DNA from: Moorella mulderi DSM 14980
Lineage (GTDB): Bacteria; Bacillota; DSM-521; Neomoorellales; Neomoorellaceae
NCBI RefSeq assembly: GCF_001594015.1
Contig: NZ_LTBC01000013.1
Span: forward strand, 1 to 64,000
DNA: 64,000 bases
Direction: 5' to 3'
Part shown: positions 50,888-60,241 of the stretch, piece by piece
Numbering within the stretch: the stretch's first letter is position 1
Layout of the letters: each line of letters starts with the position of its first letter
Program-made: the position numbers and the translations under genes
Notes under the pieces: generated by a model
Seen by the model: the letters and a program-made list of their open reading frames with translations, nothing else
Told to the model about the DNA's origin: nothing
The model's database searches: none

Positions 50888-51370
50888 CTACAAAAATCCG
50901 TAGCGTTGTAATAAGGCTCGTTCTACTTCCGGCGGCACCAGGCCGCGGATGCACCCTCCCAGGGAGGCTGCCTGGCGAATAATGCTTGAACTTATGAAGG
51001 AGTACTCGGTAGCTGTCATTAAAAATACCGTCTCCAGGTCGCCGGCCAGTTTTTTATTCATGATGGACATCTGGAACTCATATTCAAAGTCGGAAACAGC
51101 CCTTAGACCCCTGACGATGGCCACGGCGCCTTCCTGGTGGGCAAAATCAACCAGGAGCCCGGAGAAGGCCTTGACCGTGACCATGGGCCAATCTCTGGTA
51201 ACAGCTTTTACTAACTTTACCCTTTCCTCCAGGGAAAACAGGGTTTCTTTATAATTATCAGCAGCAACTCCTACAATCACCCGGTCAAAGATCCCGATGG
51301 CCCGCCGGATGATATCCAGGTGCCCGTTGGTGATAGGATCAAAGGTACCTGGATATACAGCCACCCTCAA
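50888..51370 (-). CDS. coaD: Phosphopantetheine adenylyltransferase
   Basis: 160 residues. Fourth step of coenzyme A synthesis. MRVAVYPGTFDPITNGHLDI (T/HxGH nucleotidyl motif), FDRVIVGVAADNYKETLFSL, VRGLRAVSDFEYEFQMSIMN and FISSSIIRQAASLGG. The start is TTG with GGGGGTGAT upstream. It follows dnaE and precedes mtrB by 19 bases. Confidence 0.96.
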   Translation of the reverse strand: MRVAVYPGTFDPITNGHLDIIRRAIGIFDRVIVGVAADNYKETLFSLEERVKLVKAVTRDWPMVTVKAFSGLLVDFAHQEGAVAIVRGLRAVSDFEYEFQMSIMNKKLAGDLETVFLMTATEYSFISSSIIRQAASLGGCIRGLVPPEVERALLQRYGFL

Positions 51371-51451
51371 TGGCTATCACCCCCTTGCCTCCTTAATTTA
51401 AGCTAATTCCACTCCTCTATTGATATTCCTGCTAAGGAGACTTTAAATTAT

Positions 51452-54400
51452 CTATTTTTCCGGTACTAATTTAACTTTATCTTGCCCACCTAAAAGGCGG
51501 GCCAAACTTGCCAGCAGGGCCGGCACCGGTTCAACCCATAGCCGGCGGTGAAGAACAAGGGTCCGCCCCTCGCTGCTCAAGTGCAGGTACACCGGGCAGT
51601 CACCGGGAAAAGCGGTCAAAATATCCTGCAGGGCTGCCCTCTGCTCTTTCCCCGTCAACTTCAGGTACAGGCGCCGGCCAGACCTGCGCTCCCCCTCCTT
51701 CCAGGTGCCGGCAAGGGCAGGCGGCGCTGCCCCTGTCTCCTGGCCGGATGCCCCCTCCCGGCCCACTGCTCCGCCCGGCGATGTCACGGCCGGAAGACCG
51801 CCGGCCGGTGCTCCTGCCTCGCCGGGACCTGCCTTTACCGGCTTTACCTGGTCGGCCAGGACGTGGACCCCTTCCTCCTGTTTATCGGTGTGGCCATAAA
51901 TAATAACCACCTGGTCGGGGGCAAGCCAGGCACGGCCCTGGCTGTAAATACGGGGGAAAAGGACGACTTCCACCTGGCCGCTGAAATCCTCCAGGGTAAG
52001 GACGGCCATGGGCTCACCCTTACGGGTGACCAGGCGGCGCAAACCGCTTACCAGGCCGCCAAGGATAACCTGGCTGCCGTCGGGTATTTCGGAGAGATCA
52101 GCCAGGGCATGGGTAACGACCTGCTGCAAGGCTTCTGTATAGGGCTCCAGGGGATGACCGCTTAAGTAGAAGCCCAGGAGTTCCTTTTCCATGGCCAGGA
52201 TGTCGGCCCGGGAAAAATCGGCCAGATCCGGCAGGGGCGGCTCGTTAACTTCTTCCGGTACCATATCCATTAAAGATATCTGGCCGCTGCGGCGGTCCTC
52301 CTGGCGCTGGGCTGCCAGCTCAAAACATTCATCCAGGATGGCCAGGAGCTGCCGCCGGTTGGGGTGCAGGGAGTTAAAGGCGCCGCAGCGGATGAGACTC
52401 TCCACCACCCTTTTGTTGGCCAGCCGGGCATCAACCCGGCGGCAGAAGTCCAGGAGGGAAGTAAAGGGGCCCCCGGCCTCCCGGGCGGCAATGATGGCTT
52501 CCACGGCGGCACGGCCGACGTTTTTAACCGCCGCCAGGCCGAAGCGGATGTGCCCGCCGGCGATGGTGAAATCCACACCAGATTCGTTGACATCAGGAGG
52601 CAGGACCCTGATCCCCAGGCGTTGACATTCGGCGAGATAAGGCCCCATTTTGTCCAGGTGTTCGGCCACACTGGACAGCAGGGCTCCCATCAGCTCCGCC
52701 GGGTAATGGGCCTTGAGATAGGCCGTCTGGTAGGCTACCAGGGCATAGGCCGCCGAGTGGCTGGCATTGAAACCGTACCCGGCAAAGTATTCCATGAGTT
52801 CAAAGATTTTAATGGCAATATCTTCCGGCAGGCCTTTTTTGACGGCCCCGGCTAGAAAACGCTCCCGCTGGGCCGCCAGGACCTCCGGCTTCTTTTTGCC
52901 CATGGCCCGGCGTAAGAGGTCAGCCTGGCCCAGGGTAAAGCCGGCCAGCTCGCTGGCAATGCGCATGACCTGCTCCTGGTAAAGGATGACGCCGTAGGTA
53001 TCCTTGAGGATGGGCTCCAGGGAGGGGTGGAGGTAAGTAATGGGCGTTACGCCGTGCTTGCGCTCTATAAAGTCCTCTACCATGCCGCTACCTAACGGGC
53101 CGGGCCGGTACAGGGCCACCAGGGCGATAATGTCCTCAAATCGTTCCGGTTTTAATTCCTTTAAAATGGCCCGCATGCCGCTGCTTTCCAGCTGGAAGAT
53201 GCCGCTGGTTTCTCCGCTGGCCAGGAGCCGGTAGGTAGCCTGGTCATCCAGGGGCAGGTTTTCCAAATCCAGGTCGCGGCCGTAGTTCAAGCGGATAGCC
53301 CGGCAGGCCTGGTCGATCACCGTTAAGGTGCGGAGGCCCAGGAGGTCCATTTTTAAGAGGCCCAGTTCTTCCACCACCTGCATGGGAAACTGGGTCGTCA
53401 CGGCCTCACCGGTTTTTTGCAGGGGCAGGTAGTAAGTTAAGGGTTCCTGGGTAATCACAATCCCGGCCGCATGGGTAGAGGCATGGCGGGGCATGCCCTC
53501 CAGGGCCCGGGCCGTATCCAGGAGTTCCCGCACCGCCGCGCTGCCTTCATAGCTTTCCTTTAACTCCGGCGTTGTGGCCAGGGCCCGGTCCAGGGTAATG
53601 CCCAGCTCCAGGGGGACCATCCTGGCAATCCGGTCGACTTCGCTCAAGGGCATCCCCAGGACCCGGCCCACATCCCTGACAGCACCCCGGGCAGCCATGG
53701 TGCCAAAGGTAATAATCTGGGCCACGTGCTCCCTACCGTATTTTTCCAGGACATACCGGATAACCTCGTCCCGGCGCTCAAAGCAAAAGTCAATATCTAT
53801 ATCGGGCATACTGACCCGCTCCGGGTTGAGAAAGCGCTCAAAGAGGAGGTTATAGCGCAAAGGGTCTATGGCGGTGATCCCCAGGCAGTAGGCCACAAGG
53901 CTACCGGCAGCCGAGCCCCTTCCCGGACCCACCGGGATGCCCCGCCGGCGGGCAAAATTGACCATGTCCCAGACAATGAGGAAATATCCCGGGTAGCCCA
54001 TTTGTTCAATAATGCCCAGCTCATAGTCGAGGCGCTGCCGTGCCGTGCCGTCATCCCGGGGGTAACGCCTGCTGAAACCCTCATAGCAGAGGCGGCGCAG
54101 GTAACTGGCAGTATCCTCCCCCGCCGGTACCCGGTAGGCCGGCAGGTGCAGTTGACCAAAGGTGAAGTCGAAGTTACAGCGTTCGGCAATGGCCAGGGTA
54201 TTTGTTAAAGCAGACGGCACTTCGGCAAAAAGGGCCGCCATTTCTCCAGGGCTTTTTAAATAAAACTGGGCGTTGGGAAAGCGGAGGCGGTTGGGATCGT
54301 TAAGGGTTTTACCAGTCTGGATACAGAGGAGGATATCATGGACGCGGGCCTGGTCCTGGGAGACGTAATGGACATCGTTGGTGGCCACCAGGGGTAAACT

Positions 54401-54991
54401 TAACCTCTGCCCCAGTTCAATGAGGCGGCGGTTTATTTTGCGCTGTTCGGCCAGGCCCTGGTCCTGGAGTTCCAGGTAGAAATTCTCCCGGCCAAAGACC
54501 TCCCTGAGCCAGGCAGCCGCTTCATATGCCTTTTCCTCCTGGTCCTTTAAAAGCCGGTCCGGCACCTCGCCGGCCAGGCAGGCGCTTAAAGCAATGAGGC
54601 CCTGGCTGTGGCGGCTCAAAAGTTCACGGTCCACCCGCGGTTTATAATAAAAGCCCTCCAGGTAGGCGGCCGAAACCAGGGCCGCCAGGTTCCGGTAACC
54701 GGTAGCGTCGGCAGCCAGGAGGACCAGGTGGTACTGGTAATCATCCCGGTGGGGCTCCCGGTCGTGCCGGGACCTGGGGGCCACATAAACCTCGCAGCCA
54801 ATAATGGGCTTGATCCCTTCTTGCCGGGCTGCTTTATAGAAATCCACAGCCCCATACATGACACCGTGGTCCGTCAGGGCCAGGGCGGGCATACCCATCT
54901 CCCTGGCGGCCCGGACCAGGTCATTAATGCGGCCGGCCCCGTCCAGGAGGCTGTATTCACTGTGGACATGGAGGTGGACGAAGGAATTCAT
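51452..54991 (-). CDS. dnaE: DNA polymerase III alpha subunit (DnaE type)
   Basis: 1179 residues. PHP domain at the N-terminus (FVHLHVHSEYSLLDGAGRIN, ALTDHGVMYGAVDFYKAA), polymerase palm with the catalytic acids in VGPGRGSAAGSLVAYCLGIT and MPDIDIDFCFERRDEVIRYV, then FGTMAARGAVRDVGRVL, fingers, tandem helix-hairpin-helix, an OB fold (VILGGLVSGLRRLVTRKGEP) and a C-terminal tail. A Pro/Gly/Ala-rich linker of about 45 residues lies before the last 90. Chromosome replication. No clear ribosome site precedes the ATG. Confidence 0.95.
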   Translation of the reverse strand: MNSFVHLHVHSEYSLLDGAGRINDLVRAAREMGMPALALTDHGVMYGAVDFYKAARQEGIKPIIGCEVYVAPRSRHDREPHRDDYQYHLVLLAADATGYRNLAALVSAAYLEGFYYKPRVDRELLSRHSQGLIALSACLAGEVPDRLLKDQEEKAYEAAAWLREVFGRENFYLELQDQGLAEQRKINRRLIELGQRLSLPLVATNDVHYVSQDQARVHDILLCIQTGKTLNDPNRLRFPNAQFYLKSPGEMAALFAEVPSALTNTLAIAERCNFDFTFGQLHLPAYRVPAGEDTASYLRRLCYEGFSRRYPRDDGTARQRLDYELGIIEQMGYPGYFLIVWDMVNFARRRGIPVGPGRGSAAGSLVAYCLGITAIDPLRYNLLFERFLNPERVSMPDIDIDFCFERRDEVIRYVLEKYGREHVAQIITFGTMAARGAVRDVGRVLGMPLSEVDRIARMVPLELGITLDRALATTPELKESYEGSAAVRELLDTARALEGMPRHASTHAAGIVITQEPLTYYLPLQKTGEAVTTQFPMQVVEELGLLKMDLLGLRTLTVIDQACRAIRLNYGRDLDLENLPLDDQATYRLLASGETSGIFQLESSGMRAILKELKPERFEDIIALVALYRPGPLGSGMVEDFIERKHGVTPITYLHPSLEPILKDTYGVILYQEQVMRIASELAGFTLGQADLLRRAMGKKKPEVLAAQRERFLAGAVKKGLPEDIAIKIFELMEYFAGYGFNASHSAAYALVAYQTAYLKAHYPAELMGALLSSVAEHLDKMGPYLAECQRLGIRVLPPDVNESGVDFTIAGGHIRFGLAAVKNVGRAAVEAIIAAREAGGPFTSLLDFCRRVDARLANKRVVESLIRCGAFNSLHPNRRQLLAILDECFELAAQRQEDRRSGQISLMDMVPEEVNEPPLPDLADFSRADILAMEKELLGFYLSGHPLEPYTEALQQVVTHALADLSEIPDGSQVILGGLVSGLRRLVTRKGEPMAVLTLEDFSGQVEVVLFPRIYSQGRAWLAPDQVVIIYGHTDKQEEGVHVLADQVKPVKAGPGEAGAPAGGLPAVTSPGGAVGREGASGQETGAAPPALAGTWKEGERRSGRRLYLKLTGKEQRAALQDILTAFPGDCPVYLHLSSEGRTLVLHRRLWVEPVPALLASLARLLGGQDKVKLVPEK

Positions 54992-55096
54992 GGGGAGTAA
55001 TTTCTACATCCAGGGCCAGATTCCTCTTGCTTTTGTCTGGCATAGGCCATCCTTGGCAGCCGTATATATAATGGAGGAGATATTTCCGGAGGAATA

Positions 55097-55426
55097 ATGC
55101 CGGTGGATGGTTTTTTTCCCAAGCTGCTGCTCATCTTTTTTACCGCCCTGGGAGTCGTCCTGGGGGCCGCAGTAGTCGGCTCCCTGGCGGCCGTCCTTGT
55201 CGGACAGCCGCCTTTAAGGACCATGACCCGCCTGGCCCTGGAAATAAAGATCTGGGCCATTGCCGCCGCCATGGGCGGTACCTTCAGCGCCATCGAAATT
55301 CTGGGCCAGGGTCTCCTGGAAGGCCAGTTCCGCGTCCTGGCCAGACAGCTATTATTTATCATTGTAGCCTTTTTCGGCGCCCAGGTGGGTTACTGGCTCA
55401 TTCAAAACCTGGCCGGAGGTAAGTAA
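55097..55426 (+). CDS. ytrH: Sporulation protein YtrH
   Basis: 109 residues, three membrane helices (LLLIFFTALGVVLGAAVVGS, IWAIAAAMGGTFSAIEILGQ, LLFIIVAFFGAQVGYWLI). The order matches YtrH of Bacillus, a mother-cell membrane protein for spore cortex formation. GGAGGAATA precedes the ATG. A GGCATAG and CGTATATA pair upstream (about 55039-55069) could be a sigma-E-type promoter. It overlaps the next gene by one base. Confidence 0.85.
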   Translation: MPVDGFFPKLLLIFFTALGVVLGAAVVGSLAAVLVGQPPLRTMTRLALEIKIWAIAAAMGGTFSAIEILGQGLLEGQFRVLARQLLFIIVAFFGAQVGYWLIQNLAGGK

Positions 55427-55941
55427 TGCGCTACCTGGCCATTTTTATCCTGGGTTTTCTCCTGGGCGCCAGCCTGACCAACCTCCTCCTGGCCCGCCAG
55501 CAGGAGCAACTCCACCTGGCCCGGGCGGAACTGGAACAGCGCCTGGCGGCAGCCAGTGAAGAACTGGCCCAATTAAAAGAAAACCTGGACCGGGAAAGCC
55601 GCCAGGTGATTGTGGCCATCGAACCGGTGATCACTTTTAGCGGCGACAGGCCACCGGCAGTGGAAGGCCGGGCCGTTACCCAATCCCTTACCCGGGAAAT
55701 CCAGGACATCCTGTCTCCCCTGAAGGGCCAGGAAGTGCGCCGTTTAAACCCGGCCCTCGTCCCCGCTATGATTGACGGCCGTACCGTTAAGGTGAACGGC
55801 CGCCAGTTTAAACTTAAAGTTACCCTGCTCCTGATCAGCGATAAGGTAATTGTCCACGTCCAGGCTCAGAGCCTGCCAGCTTCTTCTTCGTCCTCAGCCG
55901 TATCCCTGATGGCCGGTTGCCCCGCCACAGTAGCCATATAG
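55426..55941 (+). CDS. YtrI-like sporulation membrane protein
   Basis: 171 residues. A short N-terminal helix (YLAIFILGFLLGASLTNLLL), a coiled coil (ARAELEQRLAAASEELAQLK) and a soluble domain to about residue 148. Its position right after ytrH suggests ytrI, whose product works with YtrH in the forespore envelope. The last 25 residues (PASSSSSAVSLMAGCPATVA) are low-complexity and overlap the end of the opposite SASP gene, so they may be a recent readthrough. Confidence 0.65.
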   Translation: MRYLAIFILGFLLGASLTNLLLARQQEQLHLARAELEQRLAAASEELAQLKENLDRESRQVIVAIEPVITFSGDRPPAVEGRAVTQSLTREIQDILSPLKGQEVRRLNPALVPAMIDGRTVKVNGRQFKLKVTLLLISDKVIVHVQAQSLPASSSSSAVSLMAGCPATVAI

Positions 55942-56105
55942 CCGGAGCCAATCTTCATCTTCGCCAGCAACCCGCCAATTTTTCCGCTTTCCGCCGAACT
56001 CAAAGCCCCCCAGCCCTCCTTTTCTATTTTGCCCAGCAGGCCCAATTCGGCGGCCACTTCCAGTTTTAAAGCCAGGACTTCCGGATCTTCCTTCTTTTTA
56101 CTCAC
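55866..56105 (-). CDS. Minor alpha/beta-type small acid-soluble spore protein candidate
   Basis: 79 residues. The core (LALKLEVAAELGLLGKIEKE, GWGALSSAESGKIGGLLAKM) fits the SASP pattern E-x-A-x-E-L-G ... G-x-L-(T/S)-x-x-E-x-G-x-I-G-G, closest to the minor SspF-like group. Such proteins coat DNA in the spore. The start is GTG with AGGTGAT upstream. Its 3' end runs 76 bases into the convergent ytrI-like gene. The acidic tail (DTAEDEEEAGRL) lies wholly in that overlap. Confidence 0.65.
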   Translation of the reverse strand: MSKKKEDPEVLALKLEVAAELGLLGKIEKEGWGALSSAESGKIGGLLAKMKIGSGYMATVAGQPAIRDTAEDEEEAGRL

Positions 56106-56142
56106 CAGGCATCACCTGCATCCGGCCGGATCACCTTCCCTA

Positions 56143-57300
56143 TTACTGCTCCTGCCCGTCCCTTCTACTCCCATCTATAGCTTCTCCCTCGACAGGCTTG
56201 CGAGCCGGGGCAGGGGCCAGGCGCTTTACAGGCCCTAGCCGTAAAGCCGGCAGGGCTTCCCTTAAAGCGTAATAGGCCAGCGCCCCCAGCAGCAAGAGGC
56301 CAGCATAACCCACCAGGGGGAAAAGGGTGGCCACCAGGCGGGAAAACCCGAATTGCGAGGCTACCAGGGCCACGGTGCTGGCCCCGATTGCCAGCCAACG
56401 AAAGCTATTCCTTCCTCCCGGCCGCACCATACGGGCGGTGAAGCCATAGAGGCTGCTGACGGCGGTAGTATAAATCTCTGCCAGCAAGACGACGCTGTAA
56501 AAGGTACGTAAGAGAGGGGTGAAACTGCCGGCTATATGCAGCATGGGTACCTCCAGGGCCGTTACTGCCGGGGCGGTAGTTATCAGCGCCAGGGTAATGG
56601 CCATGGCCCCCATCCCCAGGCCCAGGCCGCCCAGGGCAGCCCCTGGCAGGAGATGCTCCGGCCGGCCCAGGGCTCCCAGGGGGGCCAGCACGGCGATGGC
56701 CAGGACCAGGTTATAGGAGGCATACAACAGGGCCGCCAGGGGCCAGAAGGGTACGGCCGCCCGGGTCATGTCACTCCAGGAAAGGTTAGCTATGAAGGCA
56801 GGTAGATTTCTAGTTACCGTTACCAAGCTTATCCCCATGACAGATGTTATTAAGACCGGGGCTACCAGGCTAATGGAGCCAATTACCTTGTTGAGGCCTG
56901 CCAGCACAGTAATCAAGGTGATAATCACCAGCAGGCTGCTGCCCAAAAAACCGGGTAGGCGGAATTCCTGGCTGAAAATGGCCCCGGCACCGGCAGCCAT
57001 GACGGCCAGGGCGCCAAAAAGGAAGAAGGTCGTAATAATATCTACCGCCCGGCCTATCCAGGGGCCGCCAGCACGGTGCATTACTGCCAGGTGGGATTCG
57101 GCTGCCAGTTGATGTCCCAGGCGCAGGACGGTGTAGCCAAAAAAGATAAACAGGGCCGTGGCCAGGATGAGGCCGAAGATACCCCACAGGCCAAAGTAGC
57201 CAAAAAACTGCAGCACCTCCTGGCCGGAGGCAAAACCGGCCCCTACAACGGTGCCGATATAGGCAGCGGCGATCTGCCAGGTCGCATACTGTTTAGCCAT
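56143..57300 (-). CDS. YkvI-type membrane transporter
   Basis: 385 residues, about ten membrane helices of LeuT-like character. The first helix has AAAYIGTVVGAGFASGQEVL (GAGFASGQE is the YkvI mark). FWPLAALLYASYNLVLAIAV and FTPLLRTFYSVVLLAEIYTT follow. Likely a secondary transporter; the substrate is unknown. It is transcribed alone from the 235-base gap upstream, which contains a palindrome at 57484-57499. Confidence 0.8.
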   Translation of the reverse strand: MAKQYATWQIAAAYIGTVVGAGFASGQEVLQFFGYFGLWGIFGLILATALFIFFGYTVLRLGHQLAAESHLAVMHRAGGPWIGRAVDIITTFFLFGALAVMAAGAGAIFSQEFRLPGFLGSSLLVIITLITVLAGLNKVIGSISLVAPVLITSVMGISLVTVTRNLPAFIANLSWSDMTRAAVPFWPLAALLYASYNLVLAIAVLAPLGALGRPEHLLPGAALGGLGLGMGAMAITLALITTAPAVTALEVPMLHIAGSFTPLLRTFYSVVLLAEIYTTAVSSLYGFTARMVRPGGRNSFRWLAIGASTVALVASQFGFSRLVATLFPLVGYAGLLLLGALAYYALREALPALRLGPVKRLAPAPARKPVEGEAIDGSRRDGQEQ

Positions 57301-57483
57301 AGTAATTTTATTTTGCCTTAAACAGGCCGCTAATAAACTGGCAAAAGGATAACTTCCACGAAATTATGGTCCTCGTTTCACAAATACGACTATGGTTATT
57401 ATATTCCCATCAAAAAACACGTGTCGTTGACCAAATATTTAATTTAATTACCGTCTTATTAGTCACTATCAAGAACCATGTAT

Positions 57484-57499
57484 TGGTTTAAATAAACCA
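57484..57499. promoter_or_regulatory. Perfect 16-bp palindrome upstream of the ykvI gene
   Basis: TGGTTTA, AA, TAAACCA. It lies in an AT-rich gap between the GntR-type gene's stop and the ykvI start, so it may be an operator for either. Nothing else is clear in the gap. Confidence 0.4.
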
Positions 57500-57534
57500 T
57501 ATAAATAGCTTGCTAAAGAAAAGAACTCCCTTTA

Positions 57535-58269
57535 TCAATTGTTAACTATATCAACATAGTGACGGCATCTGTCGCCACGTACTATCCAGGTACATATTGC
57601 TACCACTTCTCCCGTTTCCGCATAAGTAATTCGTTCCATCAATAAGGCCGGGGCCCCTTTTTTTACCCCTAATAAAGAAGATTCAAATTCATCAACTAAT
57701 GTAGGCTCAATATATTTTTTAGCACCTTTAACTTTAATCTGGCAGCGACTGGTTAATATATCATAAAACACAGGGGTTCTAGATACTTCTTCCAAGGTTA
57801 AATTATGGCATATACTATAAGGTAAATATGTTTTTTCTACAAAAAGAGGCTCCTCGTTAACCAGTCGCAGGCGAATAATTCGCATTACTTCTTCCCCATC
57901 AGCGAAGGCAAATAGTTTAGCCAGACGTCTGGGAGCAGTAATCCTTTCGACACTTATGGTCTTAACAGACGGCACATATCCCTTGACCCGCATCTGCTCA
58001 CTGAAGTTATAAAATCCTAACAGATCTTCTTCTACTTTAGGAGAAGAGACAAAAGTACCCTTCCCTTGTTTACGTTCAAGCAAACCCTCACGTTCTAAAT
58101 CAGCTAAGGCTTGCCTTACGGTAGCTCGGCTAACCTCATACTTTTCACATAGCTCCCGCTCCGGTGGTAAACAATCTCCTGCTTGCCAGACTCCCCCTTC
58201 GATTTCCTGGCGGATTAGTTCTTTTAGCTGGTAGTAAAGTGGGATAACGCTTTGCTTATCAAGGCTCAT
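57535..58269 (-). CDS. GntR-family (HutC/UTRA) transcriptional regulator
   Basis: About 244 residues. Winged HTH at 1-75 (IRQEIEGGVWQAGDCLPPER, ELCEKYEVSRATVRQALADL, EREGLLERKQGKGTFV) and a UTRA ligand domain (ITAPRRLAKLFAFADGEEVM, EKTYLPYSICHNLTLEEV). The ATG at 58269 has GGAG nine bases upstream. It lies at the downstream end of the malic enzyme/fumarase/LeuCD-like cluster, past that operon's terminator, and is the obvious candidate regulator. The ligand is probably a pathway acid. Confidence 0.88.
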   Translation of the reverse strand: MSLDKQSVIPLYYQLKELIRQEIEGGVWQAGDCLPPERELCEKYEVSRATVRQALADLEREGLLERKQGKGTFVSSPKVEEDLLGFYNFSEQMRVKGYVPSVKTISVERITAPRRLAKLFAFADGEEVMRIIRLRLVNEEPLFVEKTYLPYSICHNLTLEEVSRTPVFYDILTSRCQIKVKGAKKYIEPTLVDEFESSLLGVKKGAPALLMERITYAETGEVVAICTWIVRGDRCRHYVDIVNN

Positions 58270-58340
58270 TAACTTACGCTCCTTACAAAGCAATCTGTCG
58301 TTCTATTATAAGGTTATTATATCATTTATCAGTTAAATTG

Positions 58341-58373
58341 TCGAGAAAAAGAAAAACCCTACTTAAAAGTAGG
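58341..58373 (-). terminator. Terminator of the malic enzyme operon
   Basis: Minus-strand stem CCTACTT / AAGTAGG followed by GTTTTTCTTTTTC, downstream of the malic enzyme stop. It separates the catabolic genes from the GntR gene. Confidence 0.85.
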
Positions 58374-58416
58374 TCTTAATAGGTTTTGATCCATATTACT
58401 TTTTAAAACTTTATAT

Positions 58417-59640
58417 TCACTCTATTAATTCCCTAGTATGCTGGGCTACATCTTCTGGAGATAAATGTTTTCGAGCCACACCTGATTCAACAGCAGCCCG
58501 GGCTACGGCAGCAGCTATTGCTGGTGCTACCCGGCAATCAAAAACGTCAGGAATAATGTAGTCAGGATTTAATTCTGTTTCGCTGATCAAGGAGGCAATG
58601 GCTTGCGCTGCAGCTATTTTCATTCTTTCATTTATTTCCCTAGCGCGAACATCCAAGGCACCGCGGAAGATACCAGGAAAAGCTAGGACGTTATTAATTT
58701 GGTTGGGGAAATCAGAACGTCCAGTACCTATAACTTTGGCGCCGCCAGCCCTGGCTTCTTCCGGATATATTTCCGGTACCGGGTTGGCCATGGCAAAGAC
58801 AATAGCATCTTGAGCCATGGTCCTTACCATTTCCCGCGTTACCGTCCAGGGGACTGATACGCCGATAAAAGCGTCAGCACCACGCAAAGCTTCAGTTAAG
58901 GTAGTTGCCCGGCCTGAATTAGTCCGGTGAGCTATTTCTTCTTTATAAGGGTTCATTCCTTTTTCTCTCCCGGCATAAATGGCGCCCACACTGTCACAGA
59001 GAACCAGGTCACCAACTCCCATATCAAGGAATAACTTGCTAATAGCTATCCCAGCAGCCCCGGCTCCGTTAATGACAACTTTAATGTCCTTCATTTCTTT
59101 GCCAACTACCCGCAGAGCGTTAAGAAGGGCAGCTGCCACTACCACTGCTGTACCGTGCTGGTCATCGTGAAAAACAGGTATATCAAGCTCCGCTTTTAGT
59201 CTTTCTTCAATAGCAAAACAGCGCGGGGCAGCGATATCCTCCAGATTAATGCCTCCAAAGGTTGGGGCAAGCATTTTTACTGTATGGACAATTGTGTCTA
59301 TATCTTTAGTGGCCAGGCAGAGGGGAAAAGCATCCACTCCGGCAAAAGTTTTAAAGAGAATTGCCTTGCCCTCCATAACAGGCATAGCGGCTTCAGGACC
59401 AATATCACCTAAGCCTAAGACGGCTGAACCATCGGTAACTACAGCTACCAGGTTGCCTTTAGTCGTGTATTCATAAACCAGGTCAGGAGCACGATATATT
59501 TCTTTACAAGGTTCGGCCACGCCTGGTGTATAGGCCAAACTTAATTCTTCTCGGCTGGTAACAGCAACCTTACTTTGGACGGTTATTTTCCCCGGTTTTT
59601 TTCTGTGTAGCTCCAAGGCTTCTTCTCTGAGGTTCAACAT
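58417..59640 (-). CDS. NAD(P)-dependent malic enzyme
   Basis: 407 residues. Oxidative decarboxylation of malate to pyruvate, CO2 and NAD(P)H. Motifs: LAYTPGVAEPCKEIYRAPDL, VVTDGSAVLGLGDIGPEAAM, PVMEGKAILFKTFAGVDAFP, FHDDQHGTAVVVAAALLNAL and KVVINGAGAAGIAISKLFLD (dinucleotide fold). GGAGG lies six bases before the ATG. It is the last gene of the cluster and takes malate from the fumarase encoded upstream. Confidence 0.94.
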   Translation of the reverse strand: MLNLREEALELHRKKPGKITVQSKVAVTSREELSLAYTPGVAEPCKEIYRAPDLVYEYTTKGNLVAVVTDGSAVLGLGDIGPEAAMPVMEGKAILFKTFAGVDAFPLCLATKDIDTIVHTVKMLAPTFGGINLEDIAAPRCFAIEERLKAELDIPVFHDDQHGTAVVVAAALLNALRVVGKEMKDIKVVINGAGAAGIAISKLFLDMGVGDLVLCDSVGAIYAGREKGMNPYKEEIAHRTNSGRATTLTEALRGADAFIGVSVPWTVTREMVRTMAQDAIVFAMANPVPEIYPEEARAGGAKVIGTGRSDFPNQINNVLAFPGIFRGALDVRAREINERMKIAAAQAIASLISETELNPDYIIPDVFDCRVAPAIAAAVARAAVESGVARKHLSPEDVAQHTRELIE

Positions 59641-59674
59641 ACTAAGCCTCCATTTATCATTTTTAATTTTTTAC

Positions 59675-60226
59675 TTAAAGTTGTCGATATTGTGACCTCC
59701 CAATTGTATATAAATTGTTTCCTTGACAATCAATACCTACAATCACTGGAAAGTCTTCTACCACTAGGCAATAGATAGCTTCCGGTCCAAGATCTTCATA
59801 GGCAACTACGGTAGCCTTCTTAATCCTTTGCGCCAGAAGGGCGCCCGCTCCACCTATAGCTAGAAAATAGACCGTGCCGATGTCTCTCATAGCTTTAATA
59901 ACTTCCGGACTGCGCCCCCCCTTTCCAATCATGCCCCGCAAATACTTTTCCCGGATTAAAGTTGGCGTGTAAGCGTCCATCCTCCCGCTGGTAGTTGGAC
60001 CTGCAGCGCCGATTACCTGGCCAGGTTTGGCCGGACATGGCCCTACGTAATAAATAATCTGATCCCTTAAATCAACCGGCAACTCTTGCCCGGCTTTTAG
60101 AGCATCGAACATTCTTTTATGGGCCGCATCCCTACCAGTATAGATAATGCCGTTTATCAGCACCTGATCGCCAGCCTTTAAACTACGCGCAGTTGCTTCA
60201 TCTATTGGCGTTGTAATCTTAATCAT
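59675..60226 (-). CDS. Class I fumarate hydratase, beta subunit
   Basis: 183 residues. Matches the C-terminal (beta) half of iron-sulphur fumarases and L-tartrate dehydratase: GDQVLINGIIYTGRDAAHKR, YVGPCPAKPGQVIGAAGPTT, SGRMDAYTPTLIREKYLRGM, IGKGGRSPEVIKAM. Pairs with the alpha subunit encoded 15 bases upstream. Class I enzymes also accept mesaconate or tartrate in some species, so the substrate is not fixed by homology. Confidence 0.92.
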   Translation of the reverse strand: MIKITTPIDEATARSLKAGDQVLINGIIYTGRDAAHKRMFDALKAGQELPVDLRDQIIYYVGPCPAKPGQVIGAAGPTTSGRMDAYTPTLIREKYLRGMIGKGGRSPEVIKAMRDIGTVYFLAIGGAGALLAQRIKKATVVAYEDLGPEAIYCLVVEDFPVIVGIDCQGNNLYTIGRSQYRQL

Positions 60227-60241
60227 TATCCCTCTTGCCTC

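Noticed and set aside
50870-50895. GAG/TAG-rich stretch before mtrB as a TRAP autoregulation site
   Set aside because: The triplets lack regular 2-3-base spacing, number fewer than six, and are explained by the purine-rich ribosome-binding site.
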